DNA of 21,164 nt. It comes from JBLHKS01 sp047620505 (GTDB taxonomy: Bacteria; Verrucomicrobiota; Verrucomicrobiia; Verrucomicrobiales; DEV007). Positions 1 through 8,275 of this stretch are shown here, in pieces (position 1 is the first letter of the stretch; each line of letters starts with the position of its first letter). The stretch lies in assembly GCA_047620505.1 (NCBI GenBank), contig JBLHKS010000125.1, positions 1-21,164 on the forward strand, written 5' to 3'. The notes beneath the pieces are model-generated. The model saw only the letters and a program-made list of their open reading frames with translations, was not told the origin of the DNA and did not search any database. The position numbers were made by a program, and so were the translations under genes.

Positions 1-1
1 C

Positions 2-1513
2 AACGTTCGCCGCGTCACCGTCGGGCGGATGAAAGTCGTCGAAACGCAGATCCCGACGAAGCAGTGGCTGCGCTTCCACCCCAAAGCGCCGGAGGCTGGA
101 ACCTACTCGATTTACCTGCGATACGCCACGTCGGAGCCGCTTCCTATTGAGCTTCGATTGAATGGAAAAACTGTGCGCGAAGCTGAGGCCGTCGCCGCGA
201 CTGGAGGCTGGTCGGCCGAGCATTTCCGTTGGGAAAAACTCGGCTCGTTCAACCTAAACGAAGGCAGTAACGACCTGCGCGTCTGGGCGAAGGAGCACAC
301 GAAATTTCCGCGAATCGACCAGATCCTATGGGTGCTCGAGGACCCTGACAGAGCCAGAAAAATCGACGCCGCCGTCGCCAAAATGGGGTTGCGCGCGGAG
401 ATCGTCGAAGCGGTTCACCTCGGCCATTGGCCGCCGAGTATCGCGGGTAGCGAGCGCTTTATCCAGGATTCGATCGATCTCCTGACTTTCGACGCGTTGA
501 TCCAATCCGAAGCCAAAGCCGCGCCCGAATTCGAATCGATTCTCGCCGTTTCCGACGCCGACTGGCCCGCCGACAAACCGATCCACATCAAAGGCGAGGT
601 CTACGAAATTCGCGATCGGCCTGTCCCGCGTGCTGTGCCGAGTTTGGCGGCGAGCTTCGTCGACAGCCCCCGCATTCCCAGCAAAGTCAGCGGTCGCCTG
701 CAGCTCGCCGAGTGGATTGTCGATCCGGAGAATCCGCTAACCGCTCGCGTGATCGCCAATCGGCTCTGGCAGGGGCATTTCGGACGCGGGATCGTCGCGA
801 CTCCGGGCGATCTCGGTGTCCAGGGCGCGGAACCGACGAATCAGCAGCTGCTGGACTGGCTCGCGGCTACGCTGATTGAGGAAGGCTGGTCGCTCAAAGC
901 TCTGCATCGCCGGATCGTCAGCTCGACGACCTATCGTCTAAGCTCAGAATCAAACGCAGCCAACGCCGAAGTCGATCCCGACAACCGCCTGCACTGGCGC
1001 TACCCGCGTCATCGGCTTGAGGCTGAGACGATCTACGATTCGATGCTGACCGCGATCGGCAAAGTCGCTCGCCAGCCGTCCGGCCAGACTCTCGACAACT
1101 CGAAATCCAAAGATCGCGCTCTCTACATCCTGACTTCGTCAAGATCGCCTCTCGGCTTAGGTCTGGAAATTCGGAAAATGCTTCACCTCTTCGGCTACGA
1201 TCCGAGCGGCGTTCCGGTTCATCAGCGTGATCAATCGACAACCGCCGAGCAGCAGCTTTTCTGGCTGAACAACCCGTTGCCGAGGTTCTACGCCAACAAA
1301 CTCGCTGAGCGGCTTCTCGCCGAATCTGACCTCGATGATCGGCAACGGATCGAGCTTGCATTCCGAATCACGGTCAGCCGCTCGCCGGAACCGGGCGCGA
1401 CTCTCGCCTACCTGAAATTCTGTCGAGACGAGCTGAAACTCGACGAACCCGAAGCCTGGACCCGCGTCTGTCTCGGGATCTTTTCGTCCGATTCCTTCAG
1501 CTATCTAGAATAG
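2..1513 (+). CDS. DUF1553 (PSD1-type) protein, 5' end cut by window
   Basis: The reading frame is open from the first bases of the window, so the ATG at 29 is probably internal and the gene starts upstream. Counting from that ATG, residues about 10-105 look like a small beta-sandwich, sugar-binding-like module (TYSIYLRYATSEPLPIELRL, then GGW and RWEKLGSF). Residues about 215-494 match the PSD1/DUF1553 domain: GRLQLAEWIVDPENPLTARV, NRLWQGHFGRGIV, SSTTYRLSS, the RYPRHRLEAETIYD block and the terminal SDSFSYLE. Full-length members in Planctomycetota and Verrucomicrobiota usually carry an N-terminal cytochrome-c-like domain and DUF1549, are exported, and often neighbour sulfatases or DUF1501 genes; their biochemical role is unsettled. 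No CXXCH haem motif is visible in the part present. The family is clear; the full architecture cannot be seen. Confidence 0.88.
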   Translation, partial: NVRRVTVGRMKVVETQIPTKQWLRFHPKAPEAGTYSIYLRYATSEPLPIELRLNGKTVREAEAVAATGGWSAEHFRWEKLGSFNLNEGSNDLRVWAKEHTKFPRIDQILWVLEDPDRARKIDAAVAKMGLRAEIVEAVHLGHWPPSIAGSERFIQDSIDLLTFDALIQSEAKAAPEFESILAVSDADWPADKPIHIKGEVYEIRDRPVPRAVPSLAASFVDSPRIPSKVSGRLQLAEWIVDPENPLTARVIANRLWQGHFGRGIVATPGDLGVQGAEPTNQQLLDWLAATLIEEGWSLKALHRRIVSSTTYRLSSESNAANAEVDPDNRLHWRYPRHRLEAETIYDSMLTAIGKVARQPSGQTLDNSKSKDRALYILTSSRSPLGLGLEIRKMLHLFGYDPSGVPVHQRDQSTTAEQQLFWLNNPLPRFYANKLAERLLAESDLDDRQRIELAFRITVSRSPEPGATLAYLKFCRDELKLDEPEAWTRVCLGIFSSDSFSYLE

Positions 1514-1636
1514 AGCGATTCCGGATCGCCGTGGAAATCGACGAAATCCCTGGTTGAATTCTGCCGGGCTCCATGCACTTTTCGCGCCTCCTTTTCCGGG
1601 GCAGCTGCGCCTCGAATCCACACACGATCCAATCCT
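1514..1636. other. Intergenic gap between DUF1553 gene and aspS
   Basis: This 123-bp gap is the only room for an aspS promoter in the window. A TTGAAT at 1554-1559 has no -10 partner at usual spacing. One GCAGCTGC copy lies at 1601-1608 outside any gene. No hairpin or T-tract terminator was found. Confidence 0.5.
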
Positions 1637-3427
1637 ATGTACCGCACTCACCACTGCAATGAACTGCGCCGCGACCACGTCGGCGAAACGGTCACTCTCG
1701 TAGGCTGGGTCAATTCCAATCGCGATCATCACGGCGTAATATTCGTCGACCTTCGCGACCGTGAAGGCGTAACCCAGATCGTCTTCAAGTCGGAAGAGAA
1801 CGCTGAAGCGGCCGAGCTGAGCCACAAACTGCGCCAGGAAGACGTGATCCAGATCATTGGGAAGGTCGCCGATCGTCCTGAATTCGATGGGCAAACCACG
1901 GTGAACGCGAACATCTCAACTGGCGAAATCGAGATCGTCGTTTCCGAGGTTAAAATCTTGAACAAGGCAGATGTCCTGCCGTTTCAGCTCGACAAAGAGC
2001 TGAGCAACGAAGACATGCGGATGACTTATCGCTATCTCGATCTGCGCCGCCCGCGGATGGCTGAAAACATTCGGATGCGTCACAGGGTAACGACGGCGAT
2101 CCGAAATCACCTCGATGAAAACACGTTCACCGAGGTCGAAACGCCGATCCTCTCCAAGAGCACGCCGGAAGGTGCGCGCGACTTCCTCACGCCGTCGCGG
2201 CTTAGCCCAGGCAAGTTTTATGCCCTGCCCCAGGCTCCTCAGCAGTACAAGCAACTGCTCATGGTCGCTGGCGTCGAACGCTACTTCCAGATCGCTCGCT
2301 GTTTCCGCGATGAGGATCTTCGCGCCGACCGTCAGCCGGAATTCACCCAGGTCGACATCGAGGCTTCGTTCATCGACAAGGAAGACATCTACAAACTGAT
2401 TGAGGGTTTGCTAGGGCTTGCCTTTGAGAAAGGAACGGGCGTCAAGATTCCGGAAAAATTCCAGCGCATGACCTATCAGGAAGCGATGGACCGGTTCGGC
2501 AGCGACCGACCGGATCTGCGCTTCGGGATGGAGATCGTCGACTTCAGCGACACGTTCGCGAAGAGCGGTTTTGGCGTTTTCAAGCGCGCGATCGAAGGCG
2601 GCGGAACGGTTCGTGCGATCAACGCGAAGGGTTTCGCTTGCATCACGACTGGCCAAATTAAGCGGCTCGAGGAAGTCGCGAAGGACGCCGGTGCTGGCGG
2701 CTTGGCTTACATCAAAGTGGAGAACGGCGAGTGGAAATCGCCGATCGTAAAATTCTTCAACGACGCCGAGAAAGAAGCGATCACGAAGAAGCTGAAGATA
2801 GAAGAAGGCGACCTCGTCCTGTTCGGCTGCGACAAGTTGCAGACGGTCTGCGACGTGCTGGGCCGACTCCGGCTCGCGTGCTGCGAAATGCAGCAGCTGC
2901 TGAAGGACAACGACAAATTGGAGTTCGTCTGGGTAACCGAATTTCCGTTGCTCGGCTACGATGAGGAAGAGGCGAAGTGGAACGCGGTTCACCATCCATT
3001 CACCCGGCCGATGGCCGAAGACCAGGCGCTTCTCGAAGACGAAGCGACTTACGGAAAAGTCCGCGCTGAGGCTTACGATGTCGTGCTCAACGGAGTCGAG
3101 TTAGGCGGCGGGAGTTTGCGGATTCACGAAAGCGACTTGCAGGCGAAAATCTTCACCGTGCTGGGAATTTCCGACGAAGAGCAGCAGGCGAATTTCAATC
3201 ACATCCTGAGTGCCTTCAAATTTGGCGCACCGCCTCACGGCGGGATTGCGTTAGGCCTTGACCGGCTCGTGATGATGATCGCTGGCGAGACCAGCATCCG
3301 CGAAGTGATCGCGTTTCCGAAGAATAACAAGGGAGCGGATTTGATGAGCGGCAGCCCGGCGGAGGTCGATTTCAAGCAGCTGCGCGAGATCTATTTGAAA
3401 TCGACTTATCAGCCGAAGAAGGACTGA
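1637..3427 (+). CDS. aspS: Aspartyl-tRNA synthetase, bacterial type
   Basis: This cytosolic class II synthetase charges tRNA-Asp with aspartate. The 596 residues match the bacterial AspRS length. An N-terminal OB-fold anticodon-binding domain (GWVNSNRDHHGVIF, residues 23-36) is followed by the catalytic core with PEGARDFL, motif 2 (FRDEDLRADRQPEF, near 224), the bacterial GAD insertion (about 270-420), HHPFTRP near 452 and motif 3 (GGIALGLDRLVMM, near 535). The start ATG is preceded by no clear Shine-Dalgarno sequence, but the protein aligns from its first residues (MYRTHHCNELR) with known AspRS. His31 sits where non-discriminating AspRS enzymes carry histidine, so it may also charge tRNA-Asn. 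The gene ends 6 bp before the stop of the convergent priA. Confidence 0.98.
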   Translation: MYRTHHCNELRRDHVGETVTLVGWVNSNRDHHGVIFVDLRDREGVTQIVFKSEENAEAAELSHKLRQEDVIQIIGKVADRPEFDGQTTVNANISTGEIEIVVSEVKILNKADVLPFQLDKELSNEDMRMTYRYLDLRRPRMAENIRMRHRVTTAIRNHLDENTFTEVETPILSKSTPEGARDFLTPSRLSPGKFYALPQAPQQYKQLLMVAGVERYFQIARCFRDEDLRADRQPEFTQVDIEASFIDKEDIYKLIEGLLGLAFEKGTGVKIPEKFQRMTYQEAMDRFGSDRPDLRFGMEIVDFSDTFAKSGFGVFKRAIEGGGTVRAINAKGFACITTGQIKRLEEVAKDAGAGGLAYIKVENGEWKSPIVKFFNDAEKEAITKKLKIEEGDLVLFGCDKLQTVCDVLGRLRLACCEMQQLLKDNDKLEFVWVTEFPLLGYDEEEAKWNAVHHPFTRPMAEDQALLEDEATYGKVRAEAYDVVLNGVELGGGSLRIHESDLQAKIFTVLGISDEEQQANFNHILSAFKFGAPPHGGIALGLDRLVMMIAGETSIREVIAFPKNNKGADLMSGSPAEVDFKQLREIYLKSTYQPKKD

Positions 3428-3433
3428 ACGAAT

Positions 3434-5728
3434 TCACGATAAATTGTAAGGATCGACATCGACGGTCACGATCACGTCCTGCGGGAAATCGAGCGCGTCG
3501 AGTTTCCCTCGAATATGAGCGACCATTCCTCGGATGCTCACCGCGCGCAGCAGCGTCTGAAACCGGAATTGCCCGTGCGTTCTCACGAGCGGTGAGGGCA
3601 TGGGCTCGCTCATCGTGATCGTCCCCGGCAATTCCACTTTGAGCCGCTTGTGAAGCGTCTCCATCGAGAATTCCGCGCGGCGTTCGTGCTCGGAGCGGAC
3701 CGTGATCAGCACAGCATGAACGTAAGGCGGGAAGCCGAATTGCTGGCGCTGCTCAAGCTCCTGTTCTGCGTAACCATCGTAGTCGTGATGACGCGCAAAC
3801 TGGATCGATGGGTTGTGCGGCGTGAACGTCTGGACCAGAACTTCGCCCAGCAGCTGCCCACGGCCCGCCCTGCCCGCGACCTGGGTTAAAAGCTGGAAAG
3901 TCCGCTCGCCCGCGCGGTAATCCGGGATGTGCAGACCGAGATCCGCGTTGAGCACGCCGACCAGCGTGACGTTCGGAAAATGCAGCCCTTTCGCGATCAT
4001 TTGCGTGCCGATCAGGAGGTCGTATTTCTGAGCTTTGAAGTCAGCCAAAGTTTCCTGCAGCTGGTTCTTCCGCTTCATCACGTCCGTGTCGATCCGTGCA
4101 ATCCTGGCTTTATGGAAAACCTTGTTCAGGACTCGTTCGACCCGCTCCGTGCCGTAGCCGACGAGCAGCACGGTCGGGCTTTCGCACTCCGGACATTTCC
4201 GCAGCGGAACGCGCTGAAATCCGCACATGTGGCAGATCAACCGCTGGTCGTTTTCGTGATACGTCAGGGTCACGGTGCAGTGCGGGCACTCGACTTTGTA
4301 GCCGCAATCCTGACAAAGTACCGAAGGCGAGAACCCGCGGCGATTCAAAAACAGAATCGTCTGCTCGCCGCGTTCGATCCGCCGCTCGATCGCGATTTTG
4401 AGCGGTTCGGACAGGATTGGAGGCAGCTTTTTCTCACGCATCGCCCTCGCTTCGGTCCGCATGTCGATCACGCGCGTCAGCGGCAGCTGCTTGTTGTCCG
4501 CACGCTGGTTGAGTTCGACGAGCCGGTACTTTCCGCGTTGCGAATTGTAGAAACTTTCGAGCGAAGGCGTCGCGCTTCCGAGCACGATCGTCGCTCCTTC
4601 GATCTTTGCGCGAACCACCGCGACGTCGCGCCCCTGGTAACGAGGCGGGTTTTCCTGCTTGTAAGAATTTTCGTGCTCTTCGTCGACCACGATCAAACCC
4701 AGATTCTCAAGCGGCGCAAAAATCGCGCTGCGCGCACCGATCACGATCCGCGCGCGACCGTCCAAAATCTTACGCCATTCGTCATGCCGCTCGCCGTCCG
4801 AAAGATGGCTGTGGAGAATCGCGACCTTCCCTTGAATGTGAGCGAAGCGCCGCTTGAAGCGCTCGGTCGTTTGCGGCGTCAGCGAGATTTCGGGCACAAG
4901 GGCGATTGCGCTCTGACCGCGGTCGAGCACGGCAGCAAGGGCTTGAAGATAAACTTCGGTCTTACCGCTTCCGGTGACGCCTTTGATGAGAATCGGCTTC
5001 TTTTCATCCGAATCCATGTCTTCAAAAATCGCCTCCAGCGCCACGGCCTGTTCCGGATTCAGCTCAAGCGGCTCGCTAGCCAGAAACTCTTGTTTTGAAG
5101 TTGGATCGCGTTCCTGGATCTCGTCGATCACCTCAACGAACCCGAGTTCCTCGAGCTTTTTGACCGCTTGGCCTGAACTCGACGATTCCTCCATCAGCTC
5201 CGTCAGCAAGACCGATTTCCCCGGCTCCAGCTGATCCAGAATCGCCGCCTGCCGCTTCGCGCGACGCCGGAGTTTTTCCAGTTCTTCCTTCGGAGGCGGG
5301 TTGAGAAGCCGAATCGCTTTTTGGGTCTTGAAACCGCTGGAGCCCGTTCGGATCGACTCCGGAATCATCCCGCGAACCGCCGTTTCCAACCGACAAGCGT
5401 AGTATTTCGAGATCCAATCCGCGAGTTCAAGCAGCTTGCCCGGGATCAGCGGTTTCGGATGCTGGAGCTTCGCGATCGGCCGGAGTTGAAAGCTTTCCTG
5501 ACCTTCGCTCGACCGAATTTGGATCACCGTGCCGAGCACTTTTCGATTCCGTAGAGGAACCGAAACCCGACATCCTGGCAGCGCCGTTTCCAGCAGCTGC
5601 TCAGGGATCGAATACCAGAGTTCGAGGTCCGGTGCCTCGTCGACAAGCACAAGCGCCTTGCTTCCGCTGCGCCCGCTGACGCCTGCCAGCTCGGTTTGTT
5701 GAAGTGGCGAATCGGACTGTGAGGCCAT
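3434..5728 (-). CDS. priA: Primosomal protein N' (PriA), replication restart helicase
   Basis: PriA recognises stalled or repaired forks and D-loops and reloads the replicative helicase through the primosome. The 764-residue product has an N-terminal DNA-binding region, Walker A GVTGSGKTEVY near residue 250, the DEEH box near 348, SATPS near 384, a zinc-binding insertion with paired cysteines (CQDCGY, CPHC, CHMCG, CPECES; about 472-515) and the C-terminal helicase motifs GTQMIAKGLHFPNV and QVAGRAGRG. All key motifs are intact. The ATG at 5728 lies 6 bp after the stop of the zinc-ribbon gene, with an AGG a few bases upstream, so the two are very likely co-transcribed. The first 25 residues or so (MASQSDSPLQQTE) are not part of the conserved core, so a slightly later start is possible. 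Confidence 0.97.
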   Translation of the reverse strand: MASQSDSPLQQTELAGVSGRSGSKALVLVDEAPDLELWYSIPEQLLETALPGCRVSVPLRNRKVLGTVIQIRSSEGQESFQLRPIAKLQHPKPLIPGKLLELADWISKYYACRLETAVRGMIPESIRTGSSGFKTQKAIRLLNPPPKEELEKLRRRAKRQAAILDQLEPGKSVLLTELMEESSSSGQAVKKLEELGFVEVIDEIQERDPTSKQEFLASEPLELNPEQAVALEAIFEDMDSDEKKPILIKGVTGSGKTEVYLQALAAVLDRGQSAIALVPEISLTPQTTERFKRRFAHIQGKVAILHSHLSDGERHDEWRKILDGRARIVIGARSAIFAPLENLGLIVVDEEHENSYKQENPPRYQGRDVAVVRAKIEGATIVLGSATPSLESFYNSQRGKYRLVELNQRADNKQLPLTRVIDMRTEARAMREKKLPPILSEPLKIAIERRIERGEQTILFLNRRGFSPSVLCQDCGYKVECPHCTVTLTYHENDQRLICHMCGFQRVPLRKCPECESPTVLLVGYGTERVERVLNKVFHKARIARIDTDVMKRKNQLQETLADFKAQKYDLLIGTQMIAKGLHFPNVTLVGVLNADLGLHIPDYRAGERTFQLLTQVAGRAGRGQLLGEVLVQTFTPHNPSIQFARHHDYDGYAEQELEQRQQFGFPPYVHAVLITVRSEHERRAEFSMETLHKRLKVELPGTITMSEPMPSPLVRTHGQFRFQTLLRAVSIRGMVAHIRGKLDALDFPQDVIVTVDVDPYNLS

Positions 5729-5734
5729 CGCGGC

Positions 5735-5971
5735 CTAAAACATGTCCTCAGAAATCACCGACTGCTGTTCACGGGATCCGAGAGCGCGGGCTTGCCGAAT
5801 GACCGAGTTATGATCGATTTCGAACCGATAACTGTGACAATTCGGACAAATGTGAACTTTGGAAGCGACGATTGATTCGCAGCCTTCGCAGATCTTGTAC
5901 TTCGCAGGATTCTCAGCGATTTTCTGAGCTCTGCGTGCGCGATCGAGAAGCGATGTGTCTTGCTCTGCCAT
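5735..5971 (-). CDS. Small zinc-ribbon protein upstream of priA
   Basis: This 78-residue protein has four cysteines in the zinc-ribbon pattern CXXC-N10-CXXC (Cys28, Cys31, Cys42, Cys45; KICEGCESIVA and HICPNCHSYRF). A charged helical stretch precedes the ribbon (LLDRARRAQKIAENP) and a polar tail follows it. I do not recognise a named family. The fold suggests nucleic-acid or protein binding. It is the first gene of the priA unit (6-bp gap) and its promoter region faces recG, so a link to DNA repair or replication restart is a reasonable inference only. A TTGACA-type promoter lies upstream, and the start codon overlaps a small AT-rich inverted repeat. No Shine-Dalgarno sequence is seen. An overlapping frame starting at 5979 lacks the cysteine pattern and is a shadow. 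Confidence 0.85.
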   Translation of the reverse strand: MAEQDTSLLDRARRAQKIAENPAKYKICEGCESIVASKVHICPNCHSYRFEIDHNSVIRQARALGSREQQSVISEDMF

Positions 5972-5986
5972 AATTGCAATAATTAT
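5970..5986. promoter_or_regulatory. AT-rich inverted repeat at the zinc-ribbon start codon
   Basis: The sequence is ATAATT-GCAAT-AATTAT, two perfect 6-bp arms around a 5-bp spacer, and the start codon (CAT on the plus strand, 5969-5971) sits at its edge. It stands out from the GC-rich surroundings. It could be an operator for a dimeric regulator or a weak RNA hairpin hiding the start. Arms this short can arise by chance in AT-rich DNA, so the call is tentative. Confidence 0.25.
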
Positions 5987-6010
5987 CAGATCTGAACCTG
6001 AAGTCCAAGA

Positions 6011-6040
6011 ATTTTTTCAGTTTTAACGCAGATTTGTCAA
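6011..6040 (-). promoter_or_regulatory. Predicted sigma70-type promoter for zinc-ribbon and priA
   Basis: Read on the minus strand, a perfect TTGACA (-35, 6040-6035) is followed after 18 bp by AAAAAT (-10, 6016-6011; 4 of 6 consensus bases). Transcription would begin near 6004, leaving a leader of roughly 30 nt before the zinc-ribbon ATG at 5971. The AT-rich setting between divergent genes supports it; no transcript data are available. Confidence 0.45.
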
Positions 6041-6082
6041 AAATGCTCGGTTTTTTTTATGATTCTTGATAATCGGGTTCAG

Positions 6083-6112
6083 TTCGAAATGCGACTTGGC
6101 GGAGAATATAAT
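6083..6112 (+). promoter_or_regulatory. Predicted promoter for recG with a perfect TATAAT
   Basis: A perfect TATAAT lies at 6107-6112. The best -35 candidate is the weak TTCGAA at 6083-6088 (18-bp spacing, 3 of 6 matches). Transcription would start near 6119-6120, just before the ATG at 6138. That placement is the main reason for choosing 6138 over the upstream TTG at 6066 as the recG start. Confidence 0.45.
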
Positions 6113-6137
6113 CTGGAATGGTTGGTTTGCTAGTGCG

Positions 6138-8270
6138 ATGAGTGGTTCTCAGTCCGTTATGCCTGCTAAGCCAGAATTCAGCCACGACCTCGTCATCGCC
6201 GACCTTCCCGGCGTGCCGGCGAGGCAGTTGAAGGGGCTCGACAATCTCGCGATCTCGACGATTCGCGATCTGCTCAGCCACTACCCACGGCGCTACGAAG
6301 ACCGACGCGAATTCGATGCCTGGCCGACCGGACCGCTCGACAAAGCGGTCTGCATCCATGGCGAAGTGACCGATGTCGGAATGAAGCGCTTCGGCAGTGG
6401 GCGCAACCAAGGGTATTTCGAAGCATCGCTGGAACCGGTGATCGACATCGCGATGGCGGGGCCGATTTACATGCGTTGGTTCAACATGCCGTTCATGAAT
6501 AAAGTGATCGCGGTGGGAATGGAACTCGTCGTTTACGGGCAGCCGAAAATCAGCGGCAAAAAAATGACGATCGCGCATCCGGATTACGAGGCGGTCGACC
6601 CGGACGCGATCGGCGATGAGTCGATTCACATGGGCCGGATCACGCCGATTTATCCGGCCAGCTCGGGCGTCACCCAGCACTTTCTGCGTGCCTGGATTCA
6701 TCGCGCTTTGGGCCGGACGCAGCCCCAGCAGCTGCTGGACGTGATTCCGATCGCGGATCTGCGTGCGGTCGATCCAGATTTTGCGATGCCGGATCGGCTT
6801 GAGGCACTTCGGCAGGTACATTTCCCAGATTCATGGGAAGAAATGCAGACGGCCCGGGAGTACCTCGCGCTGGAAGAATTCGTCGCGATGCAGATCGAAA
6901 TCGTCCGGCGTAAGCGATCGCAGGTCGCGGTTTCGAGCGTGGCGCGGTGCGGCGAAGGACATTTGTTAGAGGATTTCGTCAACGGCCTGCCATTCGAACT
7001 CACCGGCGCTCAGAAACGCTGCATCGAGGAGGTTCGCGCGGATCTCCAAGCGGGAAGTCCGATGAACCGGCTGTTGCAGGGTGACGTCGGATCTGGGAAA
7101 ACGGTGATCGCGTTCGCAGCGATGTTGCTCGTCGTCGAAGCTGGATTTCAGGCAGCGATCATGGCTCCAACCCAGATCCTCGCCGAACAACATTTCCTGA
7201 CATTCCGCAAACTCGGCGAAAAGCTGGACCTCCGGATCAGTCTGCGGACAGGGTCGAAAGCCGAGGACAGCTTCGCGGGTGGGCTGTTTGGCGGCGAGGA
7301 ACCTCAGATCCTCGTCGGCACGCACGCGCTGATTCACGACAAGGTGAAGTTCGAGAATCTGGGCCTCGCGGTGATCGACGAGCAGCACAAATTCGGCGTT
7401 AGTCAGCGTTCGAAGCTCGCGGCGCAGGGCGACAACCCGGATGTGCTCGTGATGACGGCGACGCCGATTCCGCGCACGCTTACGATGACGGTTTACGGCG
7501 ATCTGGACGTTTCGATCCTCGATGAAGCGCCGAAGGGCCGCGGCAAAATCATTACCGGAATCCGCGAAACTACGAAAACCCGTGATGCTGCGAAATTTCT
7601 CAAAGAGCAGCTCGATGAAGGTCGCCAGGCTTACATCGTCTACCCACTGATCGAGGAATCGGGCGCGAAAAAATCCCAGGCGGCGGCGAAGGAGTTTGAG
7701 GCTTGGAAAAAGCGGCTGAAGGATTTCGAAGTCGCGCTGCTTCACGGTCGCATTCCCGCAGATCAGAAAGAAGTGATCATGAGCGATTTCCGCGACAACA
7801 AAACCGACGTGCTCGTCGCGACGACCGTAATCGAAGTCGGCGTCGACGTGCCGAACGCGAACGTGATGCTGATTTACAACGCGGAAAATTTCGGTCTCGC
7901 GCAGCTGCACCAGCTCCGTGGTCGAATCGGGCGTGGTGAGCACAAAAGTTACTGCATTCTGATGTGTGACCCGAAACAGACGGAGGCGTTTGAGCGATTG
8001 AAGGTGTTGGAGGAAACCCGCGATGGCTTCTTGATTGCGGAGGAGGATCTCAGAATTCGCGGACCTGGCGACGTGTTAGGAACTCAGCAAAGTGGCCTGC
8101 CCAAATTGCGCTTCGCGTCGATGCTGATGGACACGCGATTGGTGAAGAAGGCGCGCGATGTCGCGGAGGCGATTCTTCAGGCCGACCCGCAGCTGAGCCA
8201 GCCTGAGCACGCCGTGCTTGCGGAAGCCGTTGAAAGGCAGCAGGCGACCATCGGCGACGTCTCGGCTTAG
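6138..8270 (+). CDS. recG: ATP-dependent DNA helicase RecG
   Basis: RecG reverses stalled forks and processes branched recombination intermediates. From the ATG at 6138 the product is 710 residues, near the usual RecG length. Residues about 10-260 form the wedge/OB DNA-binding region (LPGVPARQLKGLDNL, DLLSHYPRRYEDR). The helicase core follows: TGAQKR, Walker A QGDVGSGKT near 315, DEQHKFG near 414, TATPIPRTL near 440, TTVIEVGVDVPNA and QLRGRIGRG near 592, ending in the RecG-specific C-terminus (EEDLRIRGPGDVLGTQQSG). An in-frame TTG at 6066 would add 24 residues but lies upstream of a perfect TATAAT, so it is disfavoured. No Shine-Dalgarno sequence is seen. The TAG stop is followed within 5 bp by the left arm of an inverted repeat. 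Confidence 0.97.
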   Translation: MSGSQSVMPAKPEFSHDLVIADLPGVPARQLKGLDNLAISTIRDLLSHYPRRYEDRREFDAWPTGPLDKAVCIHGEVTDVGMKRFGSGRNQGYFEASLEPVIDIAMAGPIYMRWFNMPFMNKVIAVGMELVVYGQPKISGKKMTIAHPDYEAVDPDAIGDESIHMGRITPIYPASSGVTQHFLRAWIHRALGRTQPQQLLDVIPIADLRAVDPDFAMPDRLEALRQVHFPDSWEEMQTAREYLALEEFVAMQIEIVRRKRSQVAVSSVARCGEGHLLEDFVNGLPFELTGAQKRCIEEVRADLQAGSPMNRLLQGDVGSGKTVIAFAAMLLVVEAGFQAAIMAPTQILAEQHFLTFRKLGEKLDLRISLRTGSKAEDSFAGGLFGGEEPQILVGTHALIHDKVKFENLGLAVIDEQHKFGVSQRSKLAAQGDNPDVLVMTATPIPRTLTMTVYGDLDVSILDEAPKGRGKIITGIRETTKTRDAAKFLKEQLDEGRQAYIVYPLIEESGAKKSQAAAKEFEAWKKRLKDFEVALLHGRIPADQKEVIMSDFRDNKTDVLVATTVIEVGVDVPNANVMLIYNAENFGLAQLHQLRGRIGRGEHKSYCILMCDPKQTEAFERLKVLEETRDGFLIAEEDLRIRGPGDVLGTQQSGLPKLRFASMLMDTRLVKKARDVAEAILQADPQLSQPEHAVLAEAVERQQATIGDVSA

Positions 8271-8275
8271 CAACG

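Noticed and set aside
3929..5098. 389-aa plus-strand ORF opposite priA
   Set aside because: It is a mirror of priA's codon structure in GC-rich DNA. It has no recognisable motif, while the opposite strand carries a complete PriA.
6066..6137. Upstream TTG start that would lengthen RecG by 24 residues
   Set aside because: A perfect TATAAT at 6107-6112 lies inside this extension and the extra residues do not look like RecG, so the ATG at 6138 is preferred.
6966..7943. 325-aa minus-strand ORF opposite recG
   Set aside because: It is a shadow of the RecG helicase core. No motif and no separate promoter are seen.
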